Origin: Streptomyces sp.
Lineage (GTDB): Bacteria > Actinomycetota > Actinomycetes > Streptomycetales > Streptomycetaceae
NCBI GenBank assembly: GCA_013362785.1
Contig: JABFVM010000350.1
Location: forward strand, 1 to 37,056
Reading direction: 5' to 3'
DNA length: 37,056 bases
The notes beneath the pieces are model-generated. The model made no database searches, had not been told where the DNA came from, and saw only the letters and a program-made list of their open reading frames with translations. Of this stretch, positions 7,764 through 17,484 are shown in pieces (the first letter of the stretch is position 1; each line of letters starts with the position of its first letter). The translations under genes were made by a program, and so were the position numbers.

Positions 7764-8717
7764 TCAACGTTGCGCGCCGGTCGGCAGGTCACCGTCCGGC
7801 GCCTGGTGGGGCAGGCGTTCCAGTGTGGCGGCGATGCCGGCCCGCCCCGCGACGTCGATCAGCGCCTGTCCGATCACGGAGACCGGTTCACGGGCCGGGA
7901 GCACCAGCCCGATGCGCTCCGTGCGGACCGGACGGACCAGCGGCACGGCACGCATGCCCGCGGGCACGCCGAAGACGTGGAGCCAGGCGTGCGGCACCAC
8001 GCTCGCCCACTGACCTGCCCTGACCTGGGCGAACAGGGACGCGATCGAGTCGGTCTCGACCCGCGGCGTCACGGAAACGCCCACGGCCTCGAACACCGCG
8101 TCGAGCACCTGACGGCCCTGCATCATGGGGTGCAGCAGACACAGGGGGTACTGGGACGCCTCCTCCCAGGAGATCTCGTCGGGCCCGGAGCCGGGCGCCG
8201 ACCGCTGGGTCAGCAGGACATAGCGTTCCTGGTAGAGCGATACGAACTTGAAGTCGTGCGCGGCGACGGAGCTGTGATAGGTCACGGCGGCGTCGAGTTC
8301 GTACGTCCGCAGCCGGTTCACGATGTCCTCGGCCTGAAGGTCGGCGAAGACCTGCACGGTCGCCAGCGGGTTGGCGGCGCAGAACGGCTGGGTCAGCAGC
8401 GCGACCGCCGTGGCCGCGGTGGGGACCGTGCCGATGCGCAGCCGGCCGCTCAGCCCCGCTCGCAGTGCCTGGATCTCGCTCTCCATCGCGTCGCGGTCGG
8501 CGAGGATGCGCTGTGCCCACAGCACGACCCGCTCGCCCTCCGGTGTGAAGCCGTCGAACCGGCGCCCCCGCTGGACCAGGGGGATGCCGAGCTCGTCCTC
8601 CAGTTTCCGGATGCCCTCGGACAGGGTCGGCTGGGAGACGTAGCAGGCCTGGGCCGCCTTGGCGAAGTGGCGGGCGCGGGCGAGGGCGACGAGGTATTCG
8701 AGTTGGCGCAGCAGCAC
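7764..8717 (-). CDS. LysR-family transcriptional regulator
   Basis: A 317-residue LysR protein with an N-terminal winged helix (RQLEYLVALARARHFAKAAQ, then VSQPTLSEGIRKLEDELG, residues ~5-45) and a LysR substrate-binding domain from about residue 92. Normal family length. Start is uncertain: GTG at 8717 follows GGAGG by only 1 nt, whereas in-frame CTG codons at 8714 and 8711 sit 4 and 7 nt away, so a non-canonical CTG start two or three codons downstream is conceivable. It is divergent from the molybdopterin oxidoreductase at 8967, and LysR genes are classically paired with the divergent gene they regulate, so control of that oxidoreductase is the likely role. Confidence 0.88.
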   Translation of the reverse strand: MLLRQLEYLVALARARHFAKAAQACYVSQPTLSEGIRKLEDELGIPLVQRGRRFDGFTPEGERVVLWAQRILADRDAMESEIQALRAGLSGRLRIGTVPTAATAVALLTQPFCAANPLATVQVFADLQAEDIVNRLRTYELDAAVTYHSSVAAHDFKFVSLYQERYVLLTQRSAPGSGPDEISWEEASQYPLCLLHPMMQGRQVLDAVFEAVGVSVTPRVETDSIASLFAQVRAGQWASVVPHAWLHVFGVPAGMRAVPLVRPVRTERIGLVLPAREPVSVIGQALIDVAGRAGIAATLERLPHQAPDGDLPTGAQR

Positions 8718-8770
8718 GCCTCCATGATCCCCCGCGCCCGGCCGCTCGGCACCGCCACTGCACGGCGGTG

Positions 8771-8793
8771 ATCGGAGCTGCCTGTCAGCCGAT
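8771..8793. promoter_or_regulatory. Candidate LysR binding site
   Basis: The interrupted dyad ATCGG-N13-CCGAT lies in the 249-bp region between the divergent LysR and oxidoreductase genes. Size and location resemble a LysR recognition box (T-N11-A type dyad), but it is only 5 bp per arm, so chance occurrence is possible. Confidence 0.3.
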
Positions 8794-8966
8794 AGGAACT
8801 ACCGCTTTGACCCGGCCCCAGGCGTCGGCAGAGGGTGTGCTGCGAACGGTGGGCGGGGTATGTCGCGCCTGCGCGGGTCCGAGGACGCGCGGGATTCCCC
8901 GCTCCCAGGCCCTCGCCGGACGCTGCCGAGCGTGCTCGCCCCGCTACGGAGAGGGCGTTGCGTGCC

Positions 8967-11267
<2,301 letters not shown>

Positions 11268-11294
11268 CCAAAGCCGCCCAGCCAGGCAAGCGAG

Positions 11295-12035
11295 CTATTC
11301 CAGCAGGGCGGTGAAGCGCCGGGCGAAGAGGTAGGCGTCACCGGGCCATCGGGCGGACAGATACCGGCCGTCCTGAACGACGAAGGCGGGGGTGTCGTCG
11401 GTCGCCGTACCGCGCCGCCGCAGCTCGATCGGTCCGCGTTCGAACTGCGCGGGGTCATCGAGCGCGGCGGCCACCTCGTCCTGGACGTACGCCGGATACG
11501 TACGGTAGTAGCGGCCACGCCGCCACGCGGTGAGGTAATAGGCGCTGCGCTCCATGTACTTCGGCAGGCAGGTGGTGCGCCGGTCGGCGATGACGCTGCG
11601 GCCGGTCGCCGGGTCGATGGTGCGGGCCAGCAGGAGGACGCCGTGGCAGATGGCGCCCACCGGCCGGCCCGTCTCCCAGAATCGGGCGACCTTCGTCTGC
11701 AGGACTGGCGAGCCGAGGTACTGCCGCATGCCCGGCGCGTGCCCGCCGGGCAGCAACAGCCCGTCGTATGCTTCCGGCTCCACGGCATCCCAGGCGAGCG
11801 GATCTCGGAAGGCGGCCTCGCGGGTGAGCTCGCGGTAGAACTCCTTCGGTTCCGGCTCCGCGCCGAGCTGCCCGAACAGCACACCGCTGAGCAGCAGCGG
11901 GTCGGCCTGCGGCGGCTGCCCGCCGTGTTCGGTGGCGAACACCACTTCGTGGCCGGCATCGCGCAGCAGCCGCCAAGGGACGGCAACCTCCGTGACATCG
12001 AAGTCCCGGTCGGGCAACGGAAGAAGGACACGCAT
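11295..12035 (-). CDS. DJ-1/PfpI-family protein (class I glutamine-amidotransferase-like)
   Basis: A 246-residue single-domain protein. The nucleophile elbow is visible as GAICHGVLLLAR, with Cys130, preceded by the LLLPGGHAPGM loop that usually supplies the partner acidic or backbone residues. The family includes deglycases, chaperones, hydratases and proteases, so the reaction cannot be fixed. ATG at 12035 with a TAGG ribosome-like site is preferred; a GTG at 12044 would add three residues. It is convergent with the oxidoreductase gene 27 bp away and lies 187 bp downstream of the AraC-type gene on the same strand, so it may or may not be co-transcribed with it. Confidence 0.82.
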   Translation of the reverse strand: MRVLLPLPDRDFDVTEVAVPWRLLRDAGHEVVFATEHGGQPPQADPLLLSGVLFGQLGAEPEPKEFYRELTREAAFRDPLAWDAVEPEAYDGLLLPGGHAPGMRQYLGSPVLQTKVARFWETGRPVGAICHGVLLLARTIDPATGRSVIADRRTTCLPKYMERSAYYLTAWRRGRYYRTYPAYVQDEVAAALDDPAQFERGPIELRRRGTATDDTPAFVVQDGRYLSARWPGDAYLFARRFTALLE

Positions 12036-12222
12036 GTTTGACACCTATCACGGCGCCGCCATCGACCAGGCACTCATCGGCCAACGCACAGGGACGCTCC
12101 GCCGGCCGACCTGCTCGCCAGCGGGTTCGTCGACAACCCTCTTCGCGACCTGCCTGTGATCGGTCCTCCGTGAGCGCTGGCATGTGCAGCCGCCTGCTGC
12201 GGACGCTCTGGGCGGAGACGCC

Positions 12223-13170
12223 TCAGGGTTCCTCGGGCAGGTCTTCGGTCATCGCTCGTTCCGCGGCCTCCGTTCGGTACCGCCCGGGGCTGGTCCCGAA
12301 CTCCCTGCTGAAGGCGTGGGAGAGGGCGTACGGGGTGCCGTAGCCGACCCGGCGGGCGATGGTGGCCAGGGGGTCCGGCGTGTCGCGGAGCAGGGTGGCG
12401 GCGAGGGTCAGACGCCACCAGGTGAGGTATGCCATCGGCGGGCGGCCGACGAGGGTGGTGAACCGGCGGGCCAGCGTGGGGCGGGAGACGCCCGCCTCGG
12501 TTGCCAGGCGGTCGTTGGTCCACGGGGCGGACGGGTCGGTGTGCAGCGCCCGCAGTGCGGCGGACGCCACCGGGTCGCCCAGGACCGCCGACCAGGCTCC
12601 GGCCCGGCCCTCGGCCATCCAGGAACGGAGCATGTAGACGAGGAAGAGGTCGAGCAGGTTGGGGACCGCGACGCAGGAGCCGGGCCGCTGCCCATCCAGC
12701 TCACGGCCCAGTAGTTCGATGACGGCGCGGAGTTCAGGGTGGTTGCCCATTCGGTTGGGCAGGTGGACGACCTTGGGGAGTTCCGCCATGAGTGGGTGCA
12801 GGCGGCTGCGGTCGAGCCGGTACTTGCCGCACAGCATCTCCACCTCGCCCGAGTCGCTCGACGGCCGCCGCGGTCCGCTCTCGTCCAGCCATCGCTCGAA
12901 CGGCACTGCCCGTTCCACGGCCACCGCATCGCTGGGAGAGTCGGCGATCACATGTCCGGTGCCGTGGGGCAGCAGCACCGCGTCACCCGCGCCGAGCGAG
13001 ACCGGAGCGCCGCCGTCGGGCAGCAGCCAGCAGCTGCCCTCCAGCACGACGTGAAAGCCCGCGCCGTCATACGAGGCGAGCCGTGTGCACCAACTCCCGC
13101 TCACCCGCACTCGGTTGGAGGAGGGCCGCCCGAGGCGCACGGTCGAGATCGCGTCGCTCACCACATCCAC
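12223..13170 (-). CDS. AraC-family regulator with cupin sensor domain
   Basis: A 315-residue regulator. The N-terminal ~180 residues form a cupin_6-type ligand domain (FHVVLEGSCWLLPDGGAPVSLGAGD is a recognisable beta-barrel stretch). The C-terminal ~100 residues hold two AraC helix-turn-helix units (NDRLATEAGVSRPTLARRF and DPLATIARRVGYGTPYALSHAFSREFGTSPGRYR). GTG at 13170 is the likely start, but GTG codons at 13164 and 13161 are alternatives and none has a strong ribosome site. It is divergent from the metallo-beta-lactamase-fold hydrolase. In many actinomycetes this cupin_6 type controls an adjacent oxidoreductase or hydrolase gene, so the hydrolase is the best candidate target. Confidence 0.86.
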   Translation of the reverse strand: MDVVSDAISTVRLGRPSSNRVRVSGSWCTRLASYDGAGFHVVLEGSCWLLPDGGAPVSLGAGDAVLLPHGTGHVIADSPSDAVAVERAVPFERWLDESGPRRPSSDSGEVEMLCGKYRLDRSRLHPLMAELPKVVHLPNRMGNHPELRAVIELLGRELDGQRPGSCVAVPNLLDLFLVYMLRSWMAEGRAGAWSAVLGDPVASAALRALHTDPSAPWTNDRLATEAGVSRPTLARRFTTLVGRPPMAYLTWWRLTLAATLLRDTPDPLATIARRVGYGTPYALSHAFSREFGTSPGRYRTEAAERAMTEDLPEEP

Positions 13171-13186
13171 CGCGCCAGGGTACCGG

Positions 13187-13224
13187 TGAGCTCAAGTGCG
13201 AGACGAATGAGCATTCGGATGAGC
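13187..13224. promoter_or_regulatory. Candidate AraC operator: three TGAGC repeats
   Basis: TGAGC occurs at 13187, 13208 and 13220, all in the same orientation, within the 101-bp divergent region; the first is inside TGAGCTCA and the second inside GAATG-AG-CATTC. Direct repeats about 21 bp apart are typical of AraC-type sites. Five-base matches in a short region are weak evidence by themselves. Confidence 0.3.
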
Positions 13225-13271
13225 TTGTCACGCATTGAGAGGCTCAGTTGGCTCTTTCTAGGGTCGAGGAC

Positions 13272-14186
13272 ATGACGAACGAGAACGTGCAGAGCATCGT
13301 GCTGGGTGAGGTCGAGGTAATCCGGGTCACCGAATGGCAGGGGGCGTTCGCAGCCGCCCGTGACCTCGTCCCGGAGTCGCCCGGCCAGGTGTGGAAGGAC
13401 AACGAGGAATGGCTCGCGCCGGACCACTGGGACCCGGACAGCGACAGGGCGGTGGTCGCGCTGCAGAGCTGGGTGCTGCGCAGCGGCGGGCGGACCGTCC
13501 TGATCGACACCGGCGTGGGCAACGGGCGGGAGCGGCCCGGTTCGCCGCGGTTCCACCACTGGCAGGGTGATTTCCTCGGCCACCTGGCGCGGGCCGGAGT
13601 CCGCCCACAGGACGTCGACGTGGTGGTCAACACCCATGTCCACGGCGATCACGTCGGCTGGAACACCGTGGACGTCGAAGGGGAATGGCTACCGACGTTT
13701 CCCCATGCCCAGTACCTCATCCCGGCGGCGGACGACTTCCACTTCGGTCCGGACAACGCGTACGGCAACGGATTGCGCGAGGACGACCGGCTGATCTACG
13801 AGGACAGCATCGCGCCTGTCCACCGGGCCGGTCAGGCCGTGCTGTGGGACGGCTCGTACCGCATCGACCAACATCTCACCCTGGAGTCCGCGCCCGGCCA
13901 CACACCGGGTTCGTCAGTACTACGGCTCGCGTCCGGCAACGACCGGGCGGTGTTCGTCGGCGATCTGCTGCACAACCCGGTGCAGATTCTCCACCCCTCC
14001 TGCAACAGCGGCTTCTGCCTCGATCCGGAACGCTCGGTGCTCAGCCGCCGCCGAATCCTCGAACGCGCCGCTGCCGAACGGGAGTTGGTTGTCCCCGCGC
14101 ACTTCGGCGGTGCGGGTGCCGTGGAGGTTCGGCGGGAGGGTGAGGGGTTTGCCCTTGAGGGGTGGGCGGCCTACGGAACGCGGTAG
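13272..14186 (+). CDS. Metallo-beta-lactamase-fold hydrolase
   Basis: A 304-residue MBL-fold protein with the zinc-binding signature THVHGDHVGW (His122, His124, Asp126, His127), a later APGHTPGSS histidine and FVGDLLHNPVQ aspartate, and the final histidine in VVPAHFGGAG. No signal peptide is visible, so it is cytoplasmic. The fold covers lactonases (including quorum-quenching AHL lactonases), glyoxalase II and others; the THVHGDHVGWN form is common in MBL-fold lactonase-like proteins, but substrate is not determinable. ATG at 13272 follows GAGGA. It is divergent from the AraC-type regulator, and convergent 26 bp from the carboxylase gene. Confidence 0.87.
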   Translation: MTNENVQSIVLGEVEVIRVTEWQGAFAAARDLVPESPGQVWKDNEEWLAPDHWDPDSDRAVVALQSWVLRSGGRTVLIDTGVGNGRERPGSPRFHHWQGDFLGHLARAGVRPQDVDVVVNTHVHGDHVGWNTVDVEGEWLPTFPHAQYLIPAADDFHFGPDNAYGNGLREDDRLIYEDSIAPVHRAGQAVLWDGSYRIDQHLTLESAPGHTPGSSVLRLASGNDRAVFVGDLLHNPVQILHPSCNSGFCLDPERSVLSRRRILERAAAERELVVPAHFGGAGAVEVRREGEGFALEGWAAYGTR

Positions 14187-14212
14187 CGGCGTGTGCCGGG
14201 CGTCGGCGGGCT

Positions 14213-17200
14213 TCACCAGGTGTCGACGCAGCGGCGCGAGCCACGCTGCACGGGCTCGGGGTCATGCAGCAGCGTGCTGATCCAGCGTCGGGACTCGGCC
14301 GGGTCGATGACGTCGTCGATCTCGAAGACCGATGCGACGTTGAGGGCCTTGCCGTGCTCGTAGGCGGCCGCGACCCTGCGGGCGAACTCCCGCTCGCGTT
14401 CGTCGGCGTCCTCGATGGCCGCCAGCTCCCGGCGGTAGCCCAGCCGTACCGCGCCCTCGATGCCCATCGGCCCGAACTCGCCCGTGGGCCACGCCACCGT
14501 GAACCGGGGGATGCGGAAGCCGCCACCGGCCATGGCCTGGGCTCCCAGCCCGTAGCCCTTGCGCAGCACGATCACCCCGAACGGCACGGTGAGCGCCGAG
14601 GCGTGGACGAACATGCGGCTGACATGCCGGACGGTCGCGGTCTTCTCCGCCTCGGGGCCGACCATGAACCCTGGTGTGTCGCACAGGGAGACCACCGGCA
14701 GCCCGAACGCGTCGCACAGCTGCAGGAAGCGGCTCGCCTTGTCGGCCGCGTCGGAGTCGATGGCGCCGCCCAGATGCCGCGGGTCGTTGGCGAGGATGCC
14801 GCACGGGCGCCCCTCCACCCGGGCCAGAGCGGTGACGACGCCGCGTCCGAAGTGCCGTCGCAGCTCCAGGACGGAGCCGACGTCGGCGAGGGTGGCGATG
14901 ACCGCACGCACGTCGTACGCCCGCCGCCGGTTCTCGGGAACGAGGTGGCGCAGTCGGCGCTGATCGGGGCACTCCCATTCCGTCACCGGGCCCTGGAAGT
15001 ACGACAGATACGTGCGCGCCAGCCGGACGGCGTCCGCGTCGTCCTCGGCGTCGAGGTCGATGACGCCGTTCGCCCGCTGGACCTCGACCGGCCCGATGTC
15101 CTCCGGGGCGAAGCTGCCCAGTCCCCCGCCCTCGATCATCGCCGGGCCGCCCATGCCGATGGTGGCCTCGGGCGTGGCGATGATGACGTCGCAGCAGCCG
15201 AGCAGCGCGGCGTTGCCGGCGAAGCAGCGCCCCGAGCCGATGCCGACCAGCGGCACCTTCCCGCTCAGGGACGCGAACAGCGCGAAGGCCGTGCAGTCCA
15301 GGCCGGAGACCACCGTGCCGTCCACATCGCCCGGCCGGCCGCCACCCCCTTCGGCGAACAGGACGACGGGCAGGTGAGCCTGTTCGGCCAACGCGAAGAG
15401 CCGGTCCTTCTTGCGGTGGCCCATCATGCCCTGGGTGCCGGCCATCACGCTGTAGTCGTACGACATGGCCACGACGCGCGCGGACCGGGGGCCGAACCGG
15501 TCGGCGCCCACCGTGCCCACGCCGCCGACCAGGCCGTCGGCGGGGGTACGGCGGATGAGGTCGTCCAGGGTCCGGCGGCTGCGCTGGGCGGCGATGGCCA
15601 GGCCGCCGTACTCGACGAAACTGCCCGGGTCACACAGGTCGGCGATGTTCTCGCGGGCGGTGCGCCGCCCCTCGGCGTGCCGCCGGGTGACCATCTCGGG
15701 GCGGTCGGCGTCGTCGCCGAACCGCTTGCGCGCCCGCACCTCCTCCAGGTCGGCGCGTGGAGCGTCCGGGTCCGGCCGCTCCTCGGGGTGCGGCTCACCG
15801 TCCGCCGCACCGGTGGCCTCCATCACCACCAACGGCCGGCCGTGCTCGGCCAGATCACCCGGCTGTGCCCGTACGGCGACGACCACGCCGTCGCCCGGCG
15901 CCTGGAGCAGGTGCTCCATCTTCATGGACTCCAGGACCACCAGTGTGCTTCCGGCCCGTACGCGCTCGCCTTCGGCGACGGCCACGTCGACGACTGTGGC
16001 CGTCATGGGCGCGGTGAGGGTGAGCGTGCCCTGCGGCTCGAAGGCGTCGGGGACCTCCGCGTCGTTCTCCGGGCCCCCCGTCTCCTGCTGGACCAGTGCG
16101 GGCAGCAGTTCGTCGACGAGCGCCGTGTGCAGCCGCCCGGCGACGACCTCGGGTGCCTCCAACAGCCGCCGCAGCACCTCGGCGTTGGTGGCGACCCCCT
16201 CGACCCTCAGCTCCGCCAGGGAGCGGCGGGCGCGGGCGAGCGTGTCGGGCAGGCTGCCGGAGCCGTCGTGGGCGACGAGCTTGGCCAGCAGCGAGTCGAA
16301 GCGCGGGCTGACCGGACCGCCGGGGAACGCGGCGGTGTCGACGCGCACACCCGGCCCGGCCGGCGGCCAGAAGACGTCCAGCGTGCCGGCGGAGGGCAGC
16401 ACCGTTCCGTCGGGGCGCACCGTCTCGGCGTTGACCCGCACCTGCACCGCGCAGCCGCGGGAGACGGGAGCCTGCCCCGCCCCGATACGGTCCAGGCTCT
16501 CGCCGGCGGCCACCCGCAGCTGGGCCTTGACCAGGTCGATGCCGGTGACCTCCTCGGTGACGGTGTGTTCGACCTGAATGCGCGGGTTGGCCTCAAGGAA
16601 ATAGAAGCCCGGGGAGCCATCGCCGGTGTCCGCGAGAAACGTGTCCACGAGGAACTCGAACGTGCCGAGACCGGCATAGGCGACCTCCCGGGCCATGCGC
16701 AGCGCCGCGTCGTGCAGCCCGGCCCGGACCGCCTCGTCGAGGCCGGGCGCCGGCGCGATCTCCACGAGCTTCTGCCGGTGCCGTTGCAGGCTGCAGTCGC
16801 GGTCGCCGTAGCCGACCACGGCCCCCGTGCCGTCGCCGAGCACCTGCACCTCGACATGGCGGGCACGCCGCAGCAACCGCTCGACATAGACCGCGCCGTC
16901 GCCGAAAGCGTGCGAGGCCTCCGAACGGCAGCGCCGGACGGCCTCCTCCAACTCCCCTGCCCCGTATACCGCCCGCATGCCACGCCCGCCGCCTCCGGCG
17001 ACCGCCTTGACCATCACCGCGGCGCCCTCGCCGAGGCCGGCCATGAACGCACGCGCCTCCTCGATGCCGGTGTCGCCGTACGTCGCCGGCAGCACCGGCA
17101 CGCCGAGGCGCGCGGCGAGTTCACGGGCCGCGGTCTTGTCGCCGAGTGTCCGCAGCACCTCGGAGCGTGGCCCGACCCAGGTGAGTCCGGCGTCGGTGCA

Positions 17201-17482
17201 CTGCTGCGCGAAGTCGGCGTTCTCGGCCAGCAGCCCGTAGCCGGGGTGAACCGCGTCGCAGCCCGTGCGCACGGCCGCGCGGACCAGGGCCGCCGCGTCC
17301 AGGAAGGCCCCTGGCCCCTCGCCGTCGAGCTCCACGACCTCGTCCGCCATGCGGGTGTGCAGCGCGTCCGCCTCGTCGCGGGAGCTCAGCGCCACCGTCA
17401 GCAGGTCCAGCTCGCGGGCGGCGCGGATCACCCGTACCGCGATCTCGCCGCGGTTGGCGACCAGCAGCTTGGCCAGACCCAT
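14213..17482 (-). CDS. Single-chain biotin-dependent carboxylase (BC-BCCP-CT)
   Basis: A 1089-residue polypeptide combining three functions usually on separate subunits. Residues 1-450: biotin carboxylase with ATP-grasp (ANRGEIAVRVIRAARE; VKAVAGGGGRGM; RDCSLQRHRQKLVE; FLEANPRIQVEHTVTE). Around 490-560: biotinyl domain with the acceptor lysine in VLESMKMEH (Lys521). From about 590: carboxyltransferase beta and alpha halves (MMGHRKKDRLFALAEQ; VGIGSGRCFAGNAALLG; LCDTPGFMVGPEAEKTA; GGFRIPRFTVAWPTGEFG). ATP and bicarbonate carboxylate biotin, which then carboxylates an acyl-CoA; acetyl-, propionyl- or longer acyl-CoA cannot be separated here. It starts 2 nt after the ligase stop with GGAAAGGA upstream, so the two are probably translationally coupled. 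An open frame continues upstream to 18679, but only as out-of-frame sequence within the ligase gene. Confidence 0.92.
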   Translation of the reverse strand: MGLAKLLVANRGEIAVRVIRAARELDLLTVALSSRDEADALHTRMADEVVELDGEGPGAFLDAAALVRAAVRTGCDAVHPGYGLLAENADFAQQCTDAGLTWVGPRSEVLRTLGDKTAARELAARLGVPVLPATYGDTGIEEARAFMAGLGEGAAVMVKAVAGGGGRGMRAVYGAGELEEAVRRCRSEASHAFGDGAVYVERLLRRARHVEVQVLGDGTGAVVGYGDRDCSLQRHRQKLVEIAPAPGLDEAVRAGLHDAALRMAREVAYAGLGTFEFLVDTFLADTGDGSPGFYFLEANPRIQVEHTVTEEVTGIDLVKAQLRVAAGESLDRIGAGQAPVSRGCAVQVRVNAETVRPDGTVLPSAGTLDVFWPPAGPGVRVDTAAFPGGPVSPRFDSLLAKLVAHDGSGSLPDTLARARRSLAELRVEGVATNAEVLRRLLEAPEVVAGRLHTALVDELLPALVQQETGGPENDAEVPDAFEPQGTLTLTAPMTATVVDVAVAEGERVRAGSTLVVLESMKMEHLLQAPGDGVVVAVRAQPGDLAEHGRPLVVMEATGAADGEPHPEERPDPDAPRADLEEVRARKRFGDDADRPEMVTRRHAEGRRTARENIADLCDPGSFVEYGGLAIAAQRSRRTLDDLIRRTPADGLVGGVGTVGADRFGPRSARVVAMSYDYSVMAGTQGMMGHRKKDRLFALAEQAHLPVVLFAEGGGGRPGDVDGTVVSGLDCTAFALFASLSGKVPLVGIGSGRCFAGNAALLGCCDVIIATPEATIGMGGPAMIEGGGLGSFAPEDIGPVEVQRANGVIDLDAEDDADAVRLARTYLSYFQGPVTEWECPDQRRLRHLVPENRRRAYDVRAVIATLADVGSVLELRRHFGRGVVTALARVEGRPCGILANDPRHLGGAIDSDAADKASRFLQLCDAFGLPVVSLCDTPGFMVGPEAEKTATVRHVSRMFVHASALTVPFGVIVLRKGYGLGAQAMAGGGFRIPRFTVAWPTGEFGPMGIEGAVRLGYRRELAAIEDADEREREFARRVAAAYEHGKALNVASVFEIDDVIDPAESRRWISTLLHDPEPVQRGSRRCVDTW

Positions 17483-17484
17483 CG

